A stretch of DNA of 64,000 bases from JAXLQL01 sp046331625 (GTDB taxonomy: Bacteria; Acidobacteriota; Terriglobia; Bryobacterales; Bryobacteraceae): assembly GCA_046331625.1 (NCBI GenBank), contig JAXLQL010000002.1:124001-188000 (forward strand). Reading direction: 5' to 3'. The position numbers and the translations under genes were made by a program. Positions within the stretch are counted from its first letter, which is position 1; each line of letters opens with the position of its first letter. Of this stretch, positions 40,935 through 49,213 are shown piece after piece. The notes under the pieces were generated by a model that did not search any database, was not told where the DNA came from, and saw only the letters and a list, made by a program, of their open reading frames with translations.

Positions 40935-42053
40935 GCGCAACCGTTCCCGGTTGACCGGACTGCACCTGAAAGTGCTGTCGGCCATCGAAACGCTGCCGCA
41001 CGGCGCGCGCTCGGCGGTCACCGGGACCGCTGCACCCGATGCGGCTATGAAACCACCTCGTATTCGTTCAACTCCTGCCGGAACCGCCATTGCGGCAAGT
41101 GCCAGACCAATGCTCGTGACAAGTGGTTGGCCGCCCGCCAAACCGAATTGCTACCGGTGCCCTACGTGCATGTCGTATTCACCTTGCCGCACCAATTAGC
41201 CAAGCTGGTCTATCACAACCAGCGGATTCTCTATGATCTGCTGTTCCAGACCAGCGCGGCCACTCTGATGGAAGTCGCCGCCGATTCCAAGCACCTCGGC
41301 GCCGGGATCGGTCTACTGAGCGTGCTGCACACTTGGGGTCAGACATTGCAGTTTCATCCGCATGTGCATTGTGTGATCCCTCGGGCGGGCTCTCGGCTGA
41401 TCATCTGGCGCTGGGTTCTTCCCCTATCCCTTCTTCCTGCCTGTACTCGTTCTGGGCGCGGTGTTCCGCGGCAGGTTCATCGCCGGGTTAAAGCGCGCCT
41501 TCAAGGCCGGGCAGCTTTGTCTGCCCGGTGAGTTGAAGAGGTTGAAGCAGGACAAGATCTTTCGTGCCTTCGTGCGCTCCTTGCACCGGCAGCGCTGGGT
41601 GGTCTGCAAGCCACCCTTCGGCGGGCCACAACATGTGCTCCACTATCTGGCTCGCTACACGCACCGGGTTGCGATCTCCAACCATCGCTTGGTGAACTTC
41701 GCCGACGGCAAGGGTCACCTTCCGCTGGAAAAGACATGCTCACGGCAACAAGCGGCGGCTGATGACTCTGGCTGCAGAGGAGTTCCTGCGCCGGTTCCTG
41801 TTGCATGTGCTGCCTCACGGGTTCGTGCGCATTCGCTTCTTCGGATTTCTGGCCAATCGCAGGCGGGCCGCCTTGCTGCCTTTGTGCGAAGCAACTGCTT
41901 GGCGCTCAACCTCAGCAGCCCACTCAACCTCAGCAGCCCACCGCGGTCTCCGCACCGGTGGCGGCATCGTCCACGGGACCACTGTGGCGGTGTCCGAAAT
42001 GCGGCGGTCCAATGGCCGTCGTCGAACGGCTCACGCCCCGCCAACTCCAGTGA
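40873..42053 (+). pseudogene. IS91-family transposase, frameshifted
   Basis: The N-terminus starts MKRPPFEVADILRTIGKSFI. A frameshift near 40985 precedes the zinc-binding part (RDRCTRCGYE and NSCRNRHCGKCQTNARDKW). The next frame covers VPYVHVVFTLPHQLAKLVYH and TLQFHPHVHCVIP, with the His-hydrophobic-His motif of HUH-type transposases. After another shift near 41395 come GRFIAGLKRAFKAGQLCLPG and YLARYTHRVAISNHRLVNFA (which holds the conserved Tyr region). A last shift gives the C-terminal CPKCGGPMAVVERLTPRQLQ. An 18-bp tandem duplication at about 41910-41943 encodes two TQPQQP units. Confidence 0.85.
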
Positions 42054-42364
42054 GAGCCGGCACGCTCCAGTGCGGCTCAAGACTCGTCTTAGTCCGGCGC
42101 TCATTCAGGCCTGCTGCGGTGCGCCATGGCGCGCATGGCCGACGTGTGTCCGGAGTGTCCTTGCGGCCCGCTTCGACACCTTCCCATGCCTGCCAAAAAC
42201 CGGCTTCCGCAACCCCCGCGGGCTTTGGCAGCCCATTCGATCTCGCCCCTTGCCACCGTTCGTCGGCCCCCGCAGCAGTCTTCACCGCGAAACCCCATTC
42301 AAAACCCATAACCGGCCGCGTCCGCCGCAACCGCAAGCGGCTTCCTTCAAACGCCGCCATCCGA

Positions 42365-42418
42365 AGTGACCCGGCATGCGCACCTCCTCTCCACCGATGC
42401 TCCCTGCGCCGGGTCACT
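42365..42418. other. Right-end hairpin of the IS91-like element
   Basis: AGTGACCCGGC (42365-42375) pairs perfectly with GCCGGGTCACT (42408-42418) around a 32-nt loop. It shares the GTGACCC/GGGTCAC core with the left hairpin. IS91-like elements have a 3'-terminal hairpin near the replication origin, so this is a plausible terminus. The 312 bp between the transposase stop and the hairpin hold no gene. Confidence 0.5.
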
Positions 42419-42796
42419 CCAGATAGCGTCGTAACGTTTATCGTTCTCTATCCAATCTTGAGGCTTCCTGATCGTGATTTTGGGCCCTCGAAAAGCCGAG
42501 AAATTGGAAACCCCGATGATCCCGGACCCGGCTGCGAGCAGCAACATGATCGGATCAAAGAAGGTTCGAACGACAACGATGTGAGCTTGGCTTGCAGTGC
42601 TCGCAACCATTGCAGTGATCACCCAATGCGAGCCCAATAATAACCAGCCGAATGCTCCAGCCGATAATCAGCTCGAATGCCCGAGCGGATTCGCTTCCAC
42701 GGCCAGACGCAAGCCGACTTGGTTCGTCCGGCTCAAAAGACCATCGCTTACGCCTACGCGTAGATGCGTGAGTTCCAGCGAGCATGCACAACCTCT
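42419..42796 (-). pseudogene. Possible membrane-protein remnant next to the element
   Basis: Two minus-strand frames give hydrophobic fragments: FELIIGWSIRLVIIGLALG in one, and HWVITAMVASTASQAHIVVV then DPIMLLLAAGSGIIGVSNF in another, ending RYDAIW at the hairpin of the mobile element. They look like one small membrane protein with a frameshift whose 3' end was cut off by the insertion. Family unknown. Confidence 0.3.
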
Positions 42797-43056
42797 TTGC
42801 CGGAAACTCGCCGTACAACGATCTTCCGTCGACTTGGTTCTTATGGACTGTCACACGCCTCAGTGTAACGGCCTCTACCACGCGATGCACATTCGGGGTT
42901 GCCAGGACCGGTCCGTGCGGTCCCCATCATCGCGCTGGCGTTAAGCGCCGACGCCAACGAACAGTGAACTTTACCGGCATGAACGACCTTCCACGGAGGC
43001 CGTTTCGGGTGGACGAGCTGGTTACGGTGCTGGAGCGCTGCCGAGCGGCGCGCTGA
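42797..43056 (+). pseudogene. Receiver-domain remnant of a hybrid kinase or response regulator
   Basis: Fragments of a CheY-like receiver appear in order in different frames. VDLVLMDCHTPQCNG carries the phosphoacceptor Asp strand and is followed by an alpha-helix-like stretch. Then VPIIALALSADANEQ corresponds to the PIIALTA strand, and GMNDLPRRPFRVDELVTVLE to the helix that follows the conserved Lys-Pro (here Arg-Pro), ending at TGA 43056. At least two frameshifts and one stop separate them. Confidence 0.65.
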
Positions 43057-43087
43057 AGCGGGGGACGGGAACATTGGCAGAAGCCCA

Positions 43088-43378
43088 TTAAATAGGGCAC
43101 CAGCAACTATATTCGCGACAACACGTCCAGATATCCTCTACTACGAGCTGATAGTTGCAATCGTAGTAGCTTGTCCGAATCATGTACTCAATGCACGGCG
43201 CACACCCTGCACTGCAGAAGATGCAGGCACCATAATAGAATGGTAACGTGTGGGGATAGCCAGTGTTCGTTTCATTCAAAACGAATTTGCCAGAAGGCCC
43301 ATAGCGACACTGAGGTCCCCCACCAGCGACGCTCGAACAGCCGATGTTGTAACGGGCCGCGATCCTCTCCGGTGCCAA
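43088..43378 (-). CDS. Cysteine-rich open frame, probably a gene fragment
   Basis: A 96-codon frame (only a TTG start, no ribosome site) rich in cysteine and aromatic residues: YNIGCSSVAGGGPQCRYGPS, FYYGACIFCSAGCAPCIEYM, YDCNYQLVVEDIWTCCREYS and a final CWCPI, with 12 cysteines in all. Base composition is lower in GC than the surroundings. It may be the C-terminal part of a secreted disulfide-rich protein whose 5' part is the signal-peptide frame at 43632-43745. I do not recognise a family. Confidence 0.35.
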   Translation of the reverse strand: MAPERIAARYNIGCSSVAGGGPQCRYGPSGKFVLNETNTGYPHTLPFYYGACIFCSAGCAPCIEYMIRTSYYDCNYQLVVEDIWTCCREYSCWCPI

Positions 43379-43631
43379 AGGCGGGATCGGTCACGATAAT
43401 CTCCCCTGCCATCAGTGTGAGGAATCGCCCTTGACGCGTTCCTCTTGCGGCCCATGATCGGCCCAGATTTCTCTGGTGAAGCTCCAGAGCGGAGGCCTTG
43501 GGCATCAAACGCGAAGATCGCCCGAAGGGCGCTCCTTGTTCCGTGGTTCGGCGTCATCCCAACTTCACGGAGAAGATCATGAGGACAGAGGAAGACAATT
43601 TGAGAAGTTCACCGGAAAAGATCGTGACCCG

Positions 43632-43745
43632 TTACACGATGTAAAAGCTTTGACATGTCGCATCAGCCACCGGAGCGATCACGAGGGATGCGATGGTCCA
43701 AAGCAAGATTGTGTAGAGCCACTTGTGCGTCCGCATAGTCCGCAT
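43632..43745 (-). pseudogene. Signal-peptide-bearing 5' fragment of a secreted protein
   Basis: A 37-codon frame with GGAG 7 nt upstream of its ATG encodes MRTMRTHKWLYTILLWTIAS followed by LVIAPVADATCQSFYIV and a TAA. The good ribosome site and a textbook signal peptide followed by an abrupt stop suggest a truncated gene. The interval to the cysteine-rich frame (43379-43631) has coding-like pieces but no continuous frame. Confidence 0.4.
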
Positions 43746-43796
43746 AACATATCTCCTGCGTGCGATATTTTACGTCCGAATTGAGCATCTCAGACC

Positions 43797-44741
43797 TTAT
43801 ACCGAATAGGCGAGAACGTCGCCGTCGGAAAATCCTACGTAGAGAGTTCGGTCCATCGACACAATGCAGGTGGGCTTCTTTCCCAACTGGAACTCGCAGA
43901 GCTTCGAGGTAAGGTGCTTGCCCGCCTTGTCAAAACCAACGACGTTGAGACCAATTTTCGCGTCCGACGGCAAAACCATAGCCCAGAGAGAACCATCGGG
44001 GGCTACCGCCATCGCCGGAACGATTATGAAATGGCGTTGTTGTCCGTCCGCGAGACTCGAGGCTTTTTCGCCGTAGTACTTCTTGGCGGCTTCTATCTCC
44101 GGAGAGTTGAAGCGGATAGTGTCTGATTGACCTGTTCTGACGTTGACTGAAGCGCCAACGGCCGCTGTGCCATCAAGGGCCAGCACTCTGGCATCGGGTG
44201 AGCTAGAGGTGTAAAGGCGCGTTCCCCGATACGATGTAACGTCTGTCGCAATCCTTCGCCAGGAGCCGTTTCGTTCACCAAGGGGATAGGCATCGAGCGA
44301 GAAATCGTGACGCAAGGTTACCAGCATATCTTGGCAGACTTCATGTGCTATTGCTCCCACCACTCCATTTCGGTCTTGGATGTCTCTCAGAGTCGCGCCT
44401 TGAGCGTTGTGCTCCGCGAAGGAGTGCCCTGCCGCCGCCTTCCAATTCACGAAGATCGGTTCGCCACTTGGACGGAGTCCGAACCAAGCATGTTTGCCGG
44501 GCACGGTAAAGTTACGAATGATACGCCCATCACTGCTAACCACGCGGTACGCAGTGGTGGCGCCATCGTTGAGAAGGCAGTGCAGCATCCCGTTCTGGCC
44601 TTGAATGTTCCAAAGACTTTCGCTGGATGCAGAAGAAACTCTTAGCGTCCGCGCTGGCCTCAGAGCGGCTGAACCACGGCGGGAAAACCATGACGTCGTC
44701 AGAACTGCGCTAGAGCAACGTATAACCGTCCGTCTCGTCAT
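43797..44741 (-). CDS. Exported propeller-like protein of unknown function
   Basis: A 314-residue protein. The N-terminus (MTRRTVIRCSSAVLTTSWFS) could be an export signal with paired arginines. The body has repeated strand-rich units such as YRVVSSDGRIIRNFTVPGKH, LRPSGEPIFVNWKAA, VPAMAVAPDGSLWAMVLPSD and IVSMDRTLYVGFSDGDVLAY, which suggest a 6- or 7-bladed beta-propeller, though I cannot name the family. Base composition is less GC-rich than the core genes, and neighbours are gene fragments, so transfer is likely. Confidence 0.65.
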   Translation of the reverse strand: MTRRTVIRCSSAVLTTSWFSRRGSAALRPARTLRVSSASSESLWNIQGQNGMLHCLLNDGATTAYRVVSSDGRIIRNFTVPGKHAWFGLRPSGEPIFVNWKAAAGHSFAEHNAQGATLRDIQDRNGVVGAIAHEVCQDMLVTLRHDFSLDAYPLGERNGSWRRIATDVTSYRGTRLYTSSSPDARVLALDGTAAVGASVNVRTGQSDTIRFNSPEIEAAKKYYGEKASSLADGQQRHFIIVPAMAVAPDGSLWAMVLPSDAKIGLNVVGFDKAGKHLTSKLCEFQLGKKPTCIVSMDRTLYVGFSDGDVLAYSV

Positions 44742-45424
44742 AAGACAACCTCCTAATCTAGAGGAGCAAAGCTATTCGTCAGTCTCGAGCATTCGAGCCC
44801 AAAGGAACTGAAGCGACGGATGCTTCGCCGCCTTTAGGCAAAGTGTATAGACTCTCCATTAGGTGCAATTTTGAAGCCACTTTCTGAATTGCGCGCCAAG
44901 ATTGTATGGCCTTCCCAATCAATCGCATAGATAGTGCGCCTTCTTCCCGTTTCGGAGCGAAATCTTGAGACGATGCACACCGGTTAAATTTACTTGGTCA
45001 AGAATTCAAGGCGATCAAGCGATGATCGCGGACCCCAGTGTTCCTGTGGGAAGCTCTTGCGCCTCCGGCATTCCGTGAACGGCCGGATGTCAGCCTTCGG
45101 GCCTGCGGCCAGAAGGAACTCGCGGCCAGCGGTGGAGAGGCTGTACGGCTCCAGGACGCCCTTCACCGGCTCAGCGGCTTGGGCAATGCCTTGGGTGCAA
45201 GGCAGTCAATGTCCGTGTGGATGACGGATCAACGCGCAGAATCTTCGATATCGTTCCGGCCGCTGCCACCGTAACGACAAGTCGCGTTTTCGAACGCAAA
45301 CCAGTACCGAACTTCATTCCGTACCTACTCGCACCGCCTCCATCCGAGCCACCTGGAGTGTCCAAACTCCAGAGCGGGACTAAAGCCCGGCCCACACGGC
45401 AAGGCCACTACGACCTTGCCTGGA
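44742..45424. other. Gene-poor stretch with a possible propeller fragment
   Basis: No complete gene is supported. On the minus strand 44834-44980 (GTG start) encodes 48 residues, including TIYAIDWEGHTILARNSESG then FKIAPNGESIHFA, which reads like the last blade of a propeller related to the neighbouring gene. A plus-strand frame near 45100-45270 is not convincing. GCGGGACTAAAGCCCG near 45374 weakly resembles the second hairpin of the interspersed repeat. Confidence 0.25.
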
Positions 45425-45772
45425 TCAATCTTTCGGACTCAGCACTCCCCGCAGAACCCAGTTCGCCACGCTCAGCACGATCGACCCGAGAAACGCCGCC
45501 AGGAACCCGGATACGTGGAATCCCTTCACGAAATACGACACCAACAGCAGCATCAGCGCGTTGATCACCAGCGAGGAAATCCCCAAGGTCAGAATCGTCA
45601 ACGGCAGCGAGAACAGCTTCAGAATGTTCCCGAGCGTTGCGTTCACGAAACCGATGATAATCGGCGCGGCGAGCGCCGTTTGCCAGTCAGCCACCCGGAT
45701 TCCCGGAACCACGTACGTGACCACCAGCAATGCCAGAACGCTCGCCACCCAACGGAAAAAGAGTCCCTTCAT
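45425..45772 (-). CDS. Phage holin family 4-like (YvlD-type) membrane protein
   Basis: A 115-residue protein with four hydrophobic helices: FFRWVASVLALLVVTYVVPG, ALAAPIIIGFVNATLGNI, LPLTILTLGISSLVINALML and FLAAFLGSIVLSVANWVL. The pattern, including GFVNATLGNILK and LTLGISSLVINALML, is that of the Phage_holin_4_2/YvlD family. Despite the name these are chromosomal membrane proteins of unknown role. It follows the HpcH-like gene by 9 bp on the same strand. Confidence 0.88.
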   Translation of the reverse strand: MKGLFFRWVASVLALLVVTYVVPGIRVADWQTALAAPIIIGFVNATLGNILKLFSLPLTILTLGISSLVINALMLLLVSYFVKGFHVSGFLAAFLGSIVLSVANWVLRGVLSPKD

Positions 45773-45781
45773 CGGGCGACC

Positions 45782-46633
45782 CTACTTCTCCTTGTGCTCG
45801 GATCCTTCGATCGCCGCCACGCCCCGGCGCGGACCTTCCGCCATCTTGCCGGTCAACGTTGCCTGCGCGCCCATCCGGATCAGCGCGGTCTCGCCGGGGC
45901 CCTGGAAGAAGGTGTAGCCCTCGCGCGTGCCTTTCCACGCCGACGGCCCGCCCAATTTCAGGTTCGCGGTCAGCACCGTGTCTTTGATCTTCGACACCAG
46001 CGCTTCGTATTGCGGCTCGCCTTGCTTGAAGCCCGAGAAGCTGCCCAGGTCCGTGCTGGCCACGAACACCACATCCACACCCGGAACCGCCGCGATCTTG
46101 TCGGCGATCGCCACGCCCTGCGGGTTCTCGATCATGGCGATGATCATGATATTGTCGTTGGCCGTCTGCCGATAGTCAGTGCCCCACAGCGCCCCGTACT
46201 GGCCGCCGCCCTGGCTGCGCATGCCCATTGGCGGATACTTGGCGAACTTCACCGCGTTCTTCACCTTCTCCACCGTGTCCACCATCGGGATGATGATTCC
46301 GAGCGCGCCATTGTCGGTAGCCTTCTGGATGTCGCCTTCGGTTGCATCGGGCACGCGGACGAACGGCATCGCCGGCGATCCCTTGCACGCCTTCAGCATG
46401 TGCGCCACGTCCATGTGGGTGAGCGGGCTGTGCTGCATCTCGATCCAGGTGAAGTCGAAGCCCGAGCTCGCCATGGCGCAGTACATGTCGGGGTCGGGCG
46501 ACGAGACCGTGCCCCCTACGACCTGTTTGCCTTCGCGCAGCTTGGTCTTCACGGTGTTGTAGATCCGCGATTCGGCGGCCGCCGGAATGATCACTGCCGC
46601 GCCAAGAGCGGCGATGGTGAGTAGCTTTTTCAT
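45782..46633 (-). CDS. Exported HpcH/HpaI-family aldolase
   Basis: A 283-residue class II aldolase-type TIM barrel of the HpcH/HpaI/citrate-lyase-beta family, with FDFTWIEMQHSPLTHMDVAH, MPFVRVPDATEGDIQKATDN, GALGIIIPMVDTVEKVKNAV, MIAMIENPQGVAIADKIAAV and FVASTDLGSFSG. The metal-binding Glu/Asp pair is likely in IENPQ and STDLG. Unusually it begins with a clear signal peptide (MKKLLTIAALGAAVIIPAAA), so the enzyme appears to be exported, while most relatives are cytoplasmic. A GAGGACC ribosome site precedes the ATG. Confidence 0.88.
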   Translation of the reverse strand: MKKLLTIAALGAAVIIPAAAESRIYNTVKTKLREGKQVVGGTVSSPDPDMYCAMASSGFDFTWIEMQHSPLTHMDVAHMLKACKGSPAMPFVRVPDATEGDIQKATDNGALGIIIPMVDTVEKVKNAVKFAKYPPMGMRSQGGGQYGALWGTDYRQTANDNIMIIAMIENPQGVAIADKIAAVPGVDVVFVASTDLGSFSGFKQGEPQYEALVSKIKDTVLTANLKLGGPSAWKGTREGYTFFQGPGETALIRMGAQATLTGKMAEGPRRGVAAIEGSEHKEK

Positions 46634-46712
46634 GTAGGGTCCTCTTTCTTTGCCTGGGGCGTGTCCTCGACCGGGTAGGTTACCACAAGCGCAGGCGCGG
46701 GAGGTGCGCCGT

Positions 46713-49079
46713 TCAGAAGAAGTACCGGAACCGCAGCCCCGCTGCTCGAGGCGGAACCAGCCGCGTTCCCACGAACAACGACTGGAAATTGTACAAAGCG
46801 GTACGGTTCAAGGCGTTGGTCACCTGCAGCGACGCTTCCCACCGCTTGCGGCTATCGGAGCGGCGCTCGTAGCCCACCAGCAGATCGGTGATCGTGCGCG
46901 GCCGAGTTCGCGGCGTGATGGCGCGCAGGTTCACCCACGGCAGCACATCCGCGTAGTCCGGATCGCCGGCCACCTGCTCGGGATCCGAGGGATTCACCAC
47001 CAGTCCGCTGTCGTGCCGCATCGACGTGGTGGCGAACCAGCCTCGCCGCGACCATGACACCACTCCGTGCAGAGACAGCTTCTGATCATGGTCAATCACG
47101 AACGCTCCCTGACTCAGCGCATCCACGGCGGCATTGCCCACGAACAGCCCCCCGGTGAATGGAGGAGTCGAGATCGCGCGGCCATGCGTTGCACTCAACG
47201 AGGCCGAAAATCCGCGCCAGGCCGGAGCCGTTACGCGCGCTTCCACCGCATTCACGGATCCGCGCGAGCGCCGTAAGGAAAATGATCCCCGTGTTGAAGA
47301 AGTTGTTGTTGTCCTGCTGGTCGCATCGTCTTTGTGATAGAACGCCAAAGCCAAAGTCGCGCAACCCCTTGCTGCAAACCCGCTTCGTAGAAGTTCTGCC
47401 GCTCAGCCAGATCAGCGCCAGCGCGCTGATGTCGCACGCGCGCCAGCGCCACCAGCGCGCTCGACTCCTGCGAGTTCGCCAGCAACGCACGGTCCTCGGT
47501 CAGGCTGAACATGCGGTGTACGATAGCACCAGCACCGTGCCCGTCTCGCGGAGATGGAACGCCACGCCCACACGAGGCTGCAACTGCCAGGCTTTCACCA
47601 GGAATGCGTAGCGATCTTCACGCAGGCCGAGCGAAAGATGGAAGCGGCCCAGCCGGATATTGTCTTGCACGAACGCCGATCCGAATGGGCCACCGCGCGC
47701 CGCGCGAATCAGGCTGGTGCGCCGCCACGACAGATCCGAACGCGGCCAACGTTTCCACGAAGGTATCGCTCGCGGGGATCGTTGAATCGCGGATCGGCGA
47801 TCGCGAACCGGAACTGCTCGCGTACGGGGAATCGCTGCCAGGCGCCTCCGGTCCGCAATTGATGCCGGCCGCGGACGTGATTCAAGCTCGTGGAGAAGTT
47901 GTAGGTGGCCAGCCGCCGTGATTGCCACGCGGTCACCGGAGTGTCGCCACGGCTCGGGAGCAGTTGCGCGCTCGCCGGGCGAATGGATGCGGTGGAGTCT
48001 ACGGTGGTCCGCGCGTCGAGCACGCGTACCCACCCCATCAAAGCCGCGAAGTCGAGCAGGCGTTGCCGTTGGTCCATGCCGCTGGCATGTTGTGACCGGA
48101 GATTCGCAAGCTCGAAATTGGCGTTGCCGGCGAGCAGGGTCCATCGCAGCGAGTCGCGTGAGCTTGCCTGCCAGTCGAGCCGCACGAAGCCGCGTTCGGA
48201 GTTGCCGCCGTTGTGTAGATTGTCACGCGAGACAGCGTCGAGATAGCGATTGCTCTTGAACAGGTTCGCCGAGGCCGAGTATCCGAACGCGCCGCGTTGT
48301 CCGGACACGTGCGCGATCTCGGAGAGCGTATCGAACGATCCTGCTCCCGTCTCGAACCCGCCGCCGAATGCCCGCCCCGACCCGAGCCCGCTCCGCGTGG
48401 TGACGTTCACCACCGCCGAGACCTTGTTGCCGTACTCAGCCGGAATGTTCCCGGTGAACAGTTCCACCGTCTGCACGATGTTCGGATCGATGGCGTTGGC
48501 GAACGCACCGGTGAGTTGATCGCCGATCGGCATGCCGTCCACTACGTAGGTCATTTGGTTGTGCGCGCCGCGCGGGTGGATCGCGCCGTTGGCGTTCTGC
48601 GCGAACCCGGGGAGCGTGACCAGCACCGACTCGAGTCCGCGCCCTGCACCCGGCAGCCGCTCCATGTCGCTACGGTTGAGCTGCGCGTACGTCGAGGTCT
48701 GCTGCGGATCCACCTGTGCCGCGTGGCTTTCCGAATTCACCTCCGCAGCTTCGCGCACCGCCTCGAGCCGCAGCGTCACCGTGAGGCTGACGGGAATGTT
48801 CGATCGCAGCTCCACTACTTGTTCGAATGGTCCGAATCCATTGGCGCGCACCGCGAGCCGATACGTTTGCAGAGGCAGGTTCGCGAACCGGAACTCGCCC
48901 GCCGCGCCTGACGTTGCCTGCACTTGAAAGCGATGCGCCGCTTGCGAGAGCTCAATGCCGGCGCCGGGCACGGCCGCGCCGGTGGGGTCCACCACGAGCC
49001 CCGACAAAAGTGCGGTGGTCTGCCCGAGAAGGAGAGGCGTGAGCAGGAGTATGGCAGGCCACCGCATGGCGAGGTACAA
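46713..49079 (-). pseudogene. TonB-dependent receptor, frameshifted several times
   Basis: The 5' 456 codons are intact: a signal peptide (MRWPAILLLTPLLLGQTTA), a carboxypeptidase-regulatory domain (SGLVVDPTGAAVPGAGIELS), a plug (LVTLPGFAQNANGAIHPRGA, VDGMPIGDQLTGAFANAID) and the first barrel strands. From about 47740 the sequence jumps frame: WRRTSLIRAARGGPFGSAFV to LREDRYAFLVKAWQLQPRVG, then from about 47515 RMFSLTEDRALLANSQESSA, from about 47335 a third frame, and from about 47250 VEARVTAPAWRGFSASLSAT through the C-terminal ALYNFQSLFVGTRLVPPRAA and RFRYFF. Four or five indels lie within 500 bp. Either it is a pseudogene or that stretch was badly assembled. Confidence 0.85.
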
Positions 49080-49213
49080 CGTAGATTACGATAGCGCTTT
49101 ATCTATAGTTAAGTCAAGCGGCTATGCTTAGGTTATGGTACCGGTGGACTCACTAGTTCGGCCCACAGCCCCCAATTTCCTGGCACAATGGTAGGCATCG
49201 GAGGCGTACGCCA

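Larger units (their letters stand above)
39941..42418 (+). mobile_element. Degraded IS91-like element with tyrosine recombinase
   Basis: About 2.5 kb containing a broken tyrosine recombinase gene followed by a broken IS91-type transposase gene, a pairing known for some IS91-family elements. The boundaries are proposed from two hairpins that share GGGTCAC/GTGACCC: left 39941-39971 and right 42365-42418. Both genes have several frameshifts and stops, so the element cannot move by itself. Flanking regions hold fragments of other genes. Confidence 0.65.

Noticed and set aside
41910..41943. Tandem 18-bp repeat considered as a CRISPR or VNTR array
   Set aside because: Only two units without spacers; it encodes a duplicated TQPQQP motif in the transposase linker.
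44994..45270. Plus-strand frames of about 76-78 codons
   Set aside because: No start signal, no hydrophobic core pattern and no recognisable motif; treated as non-coding.
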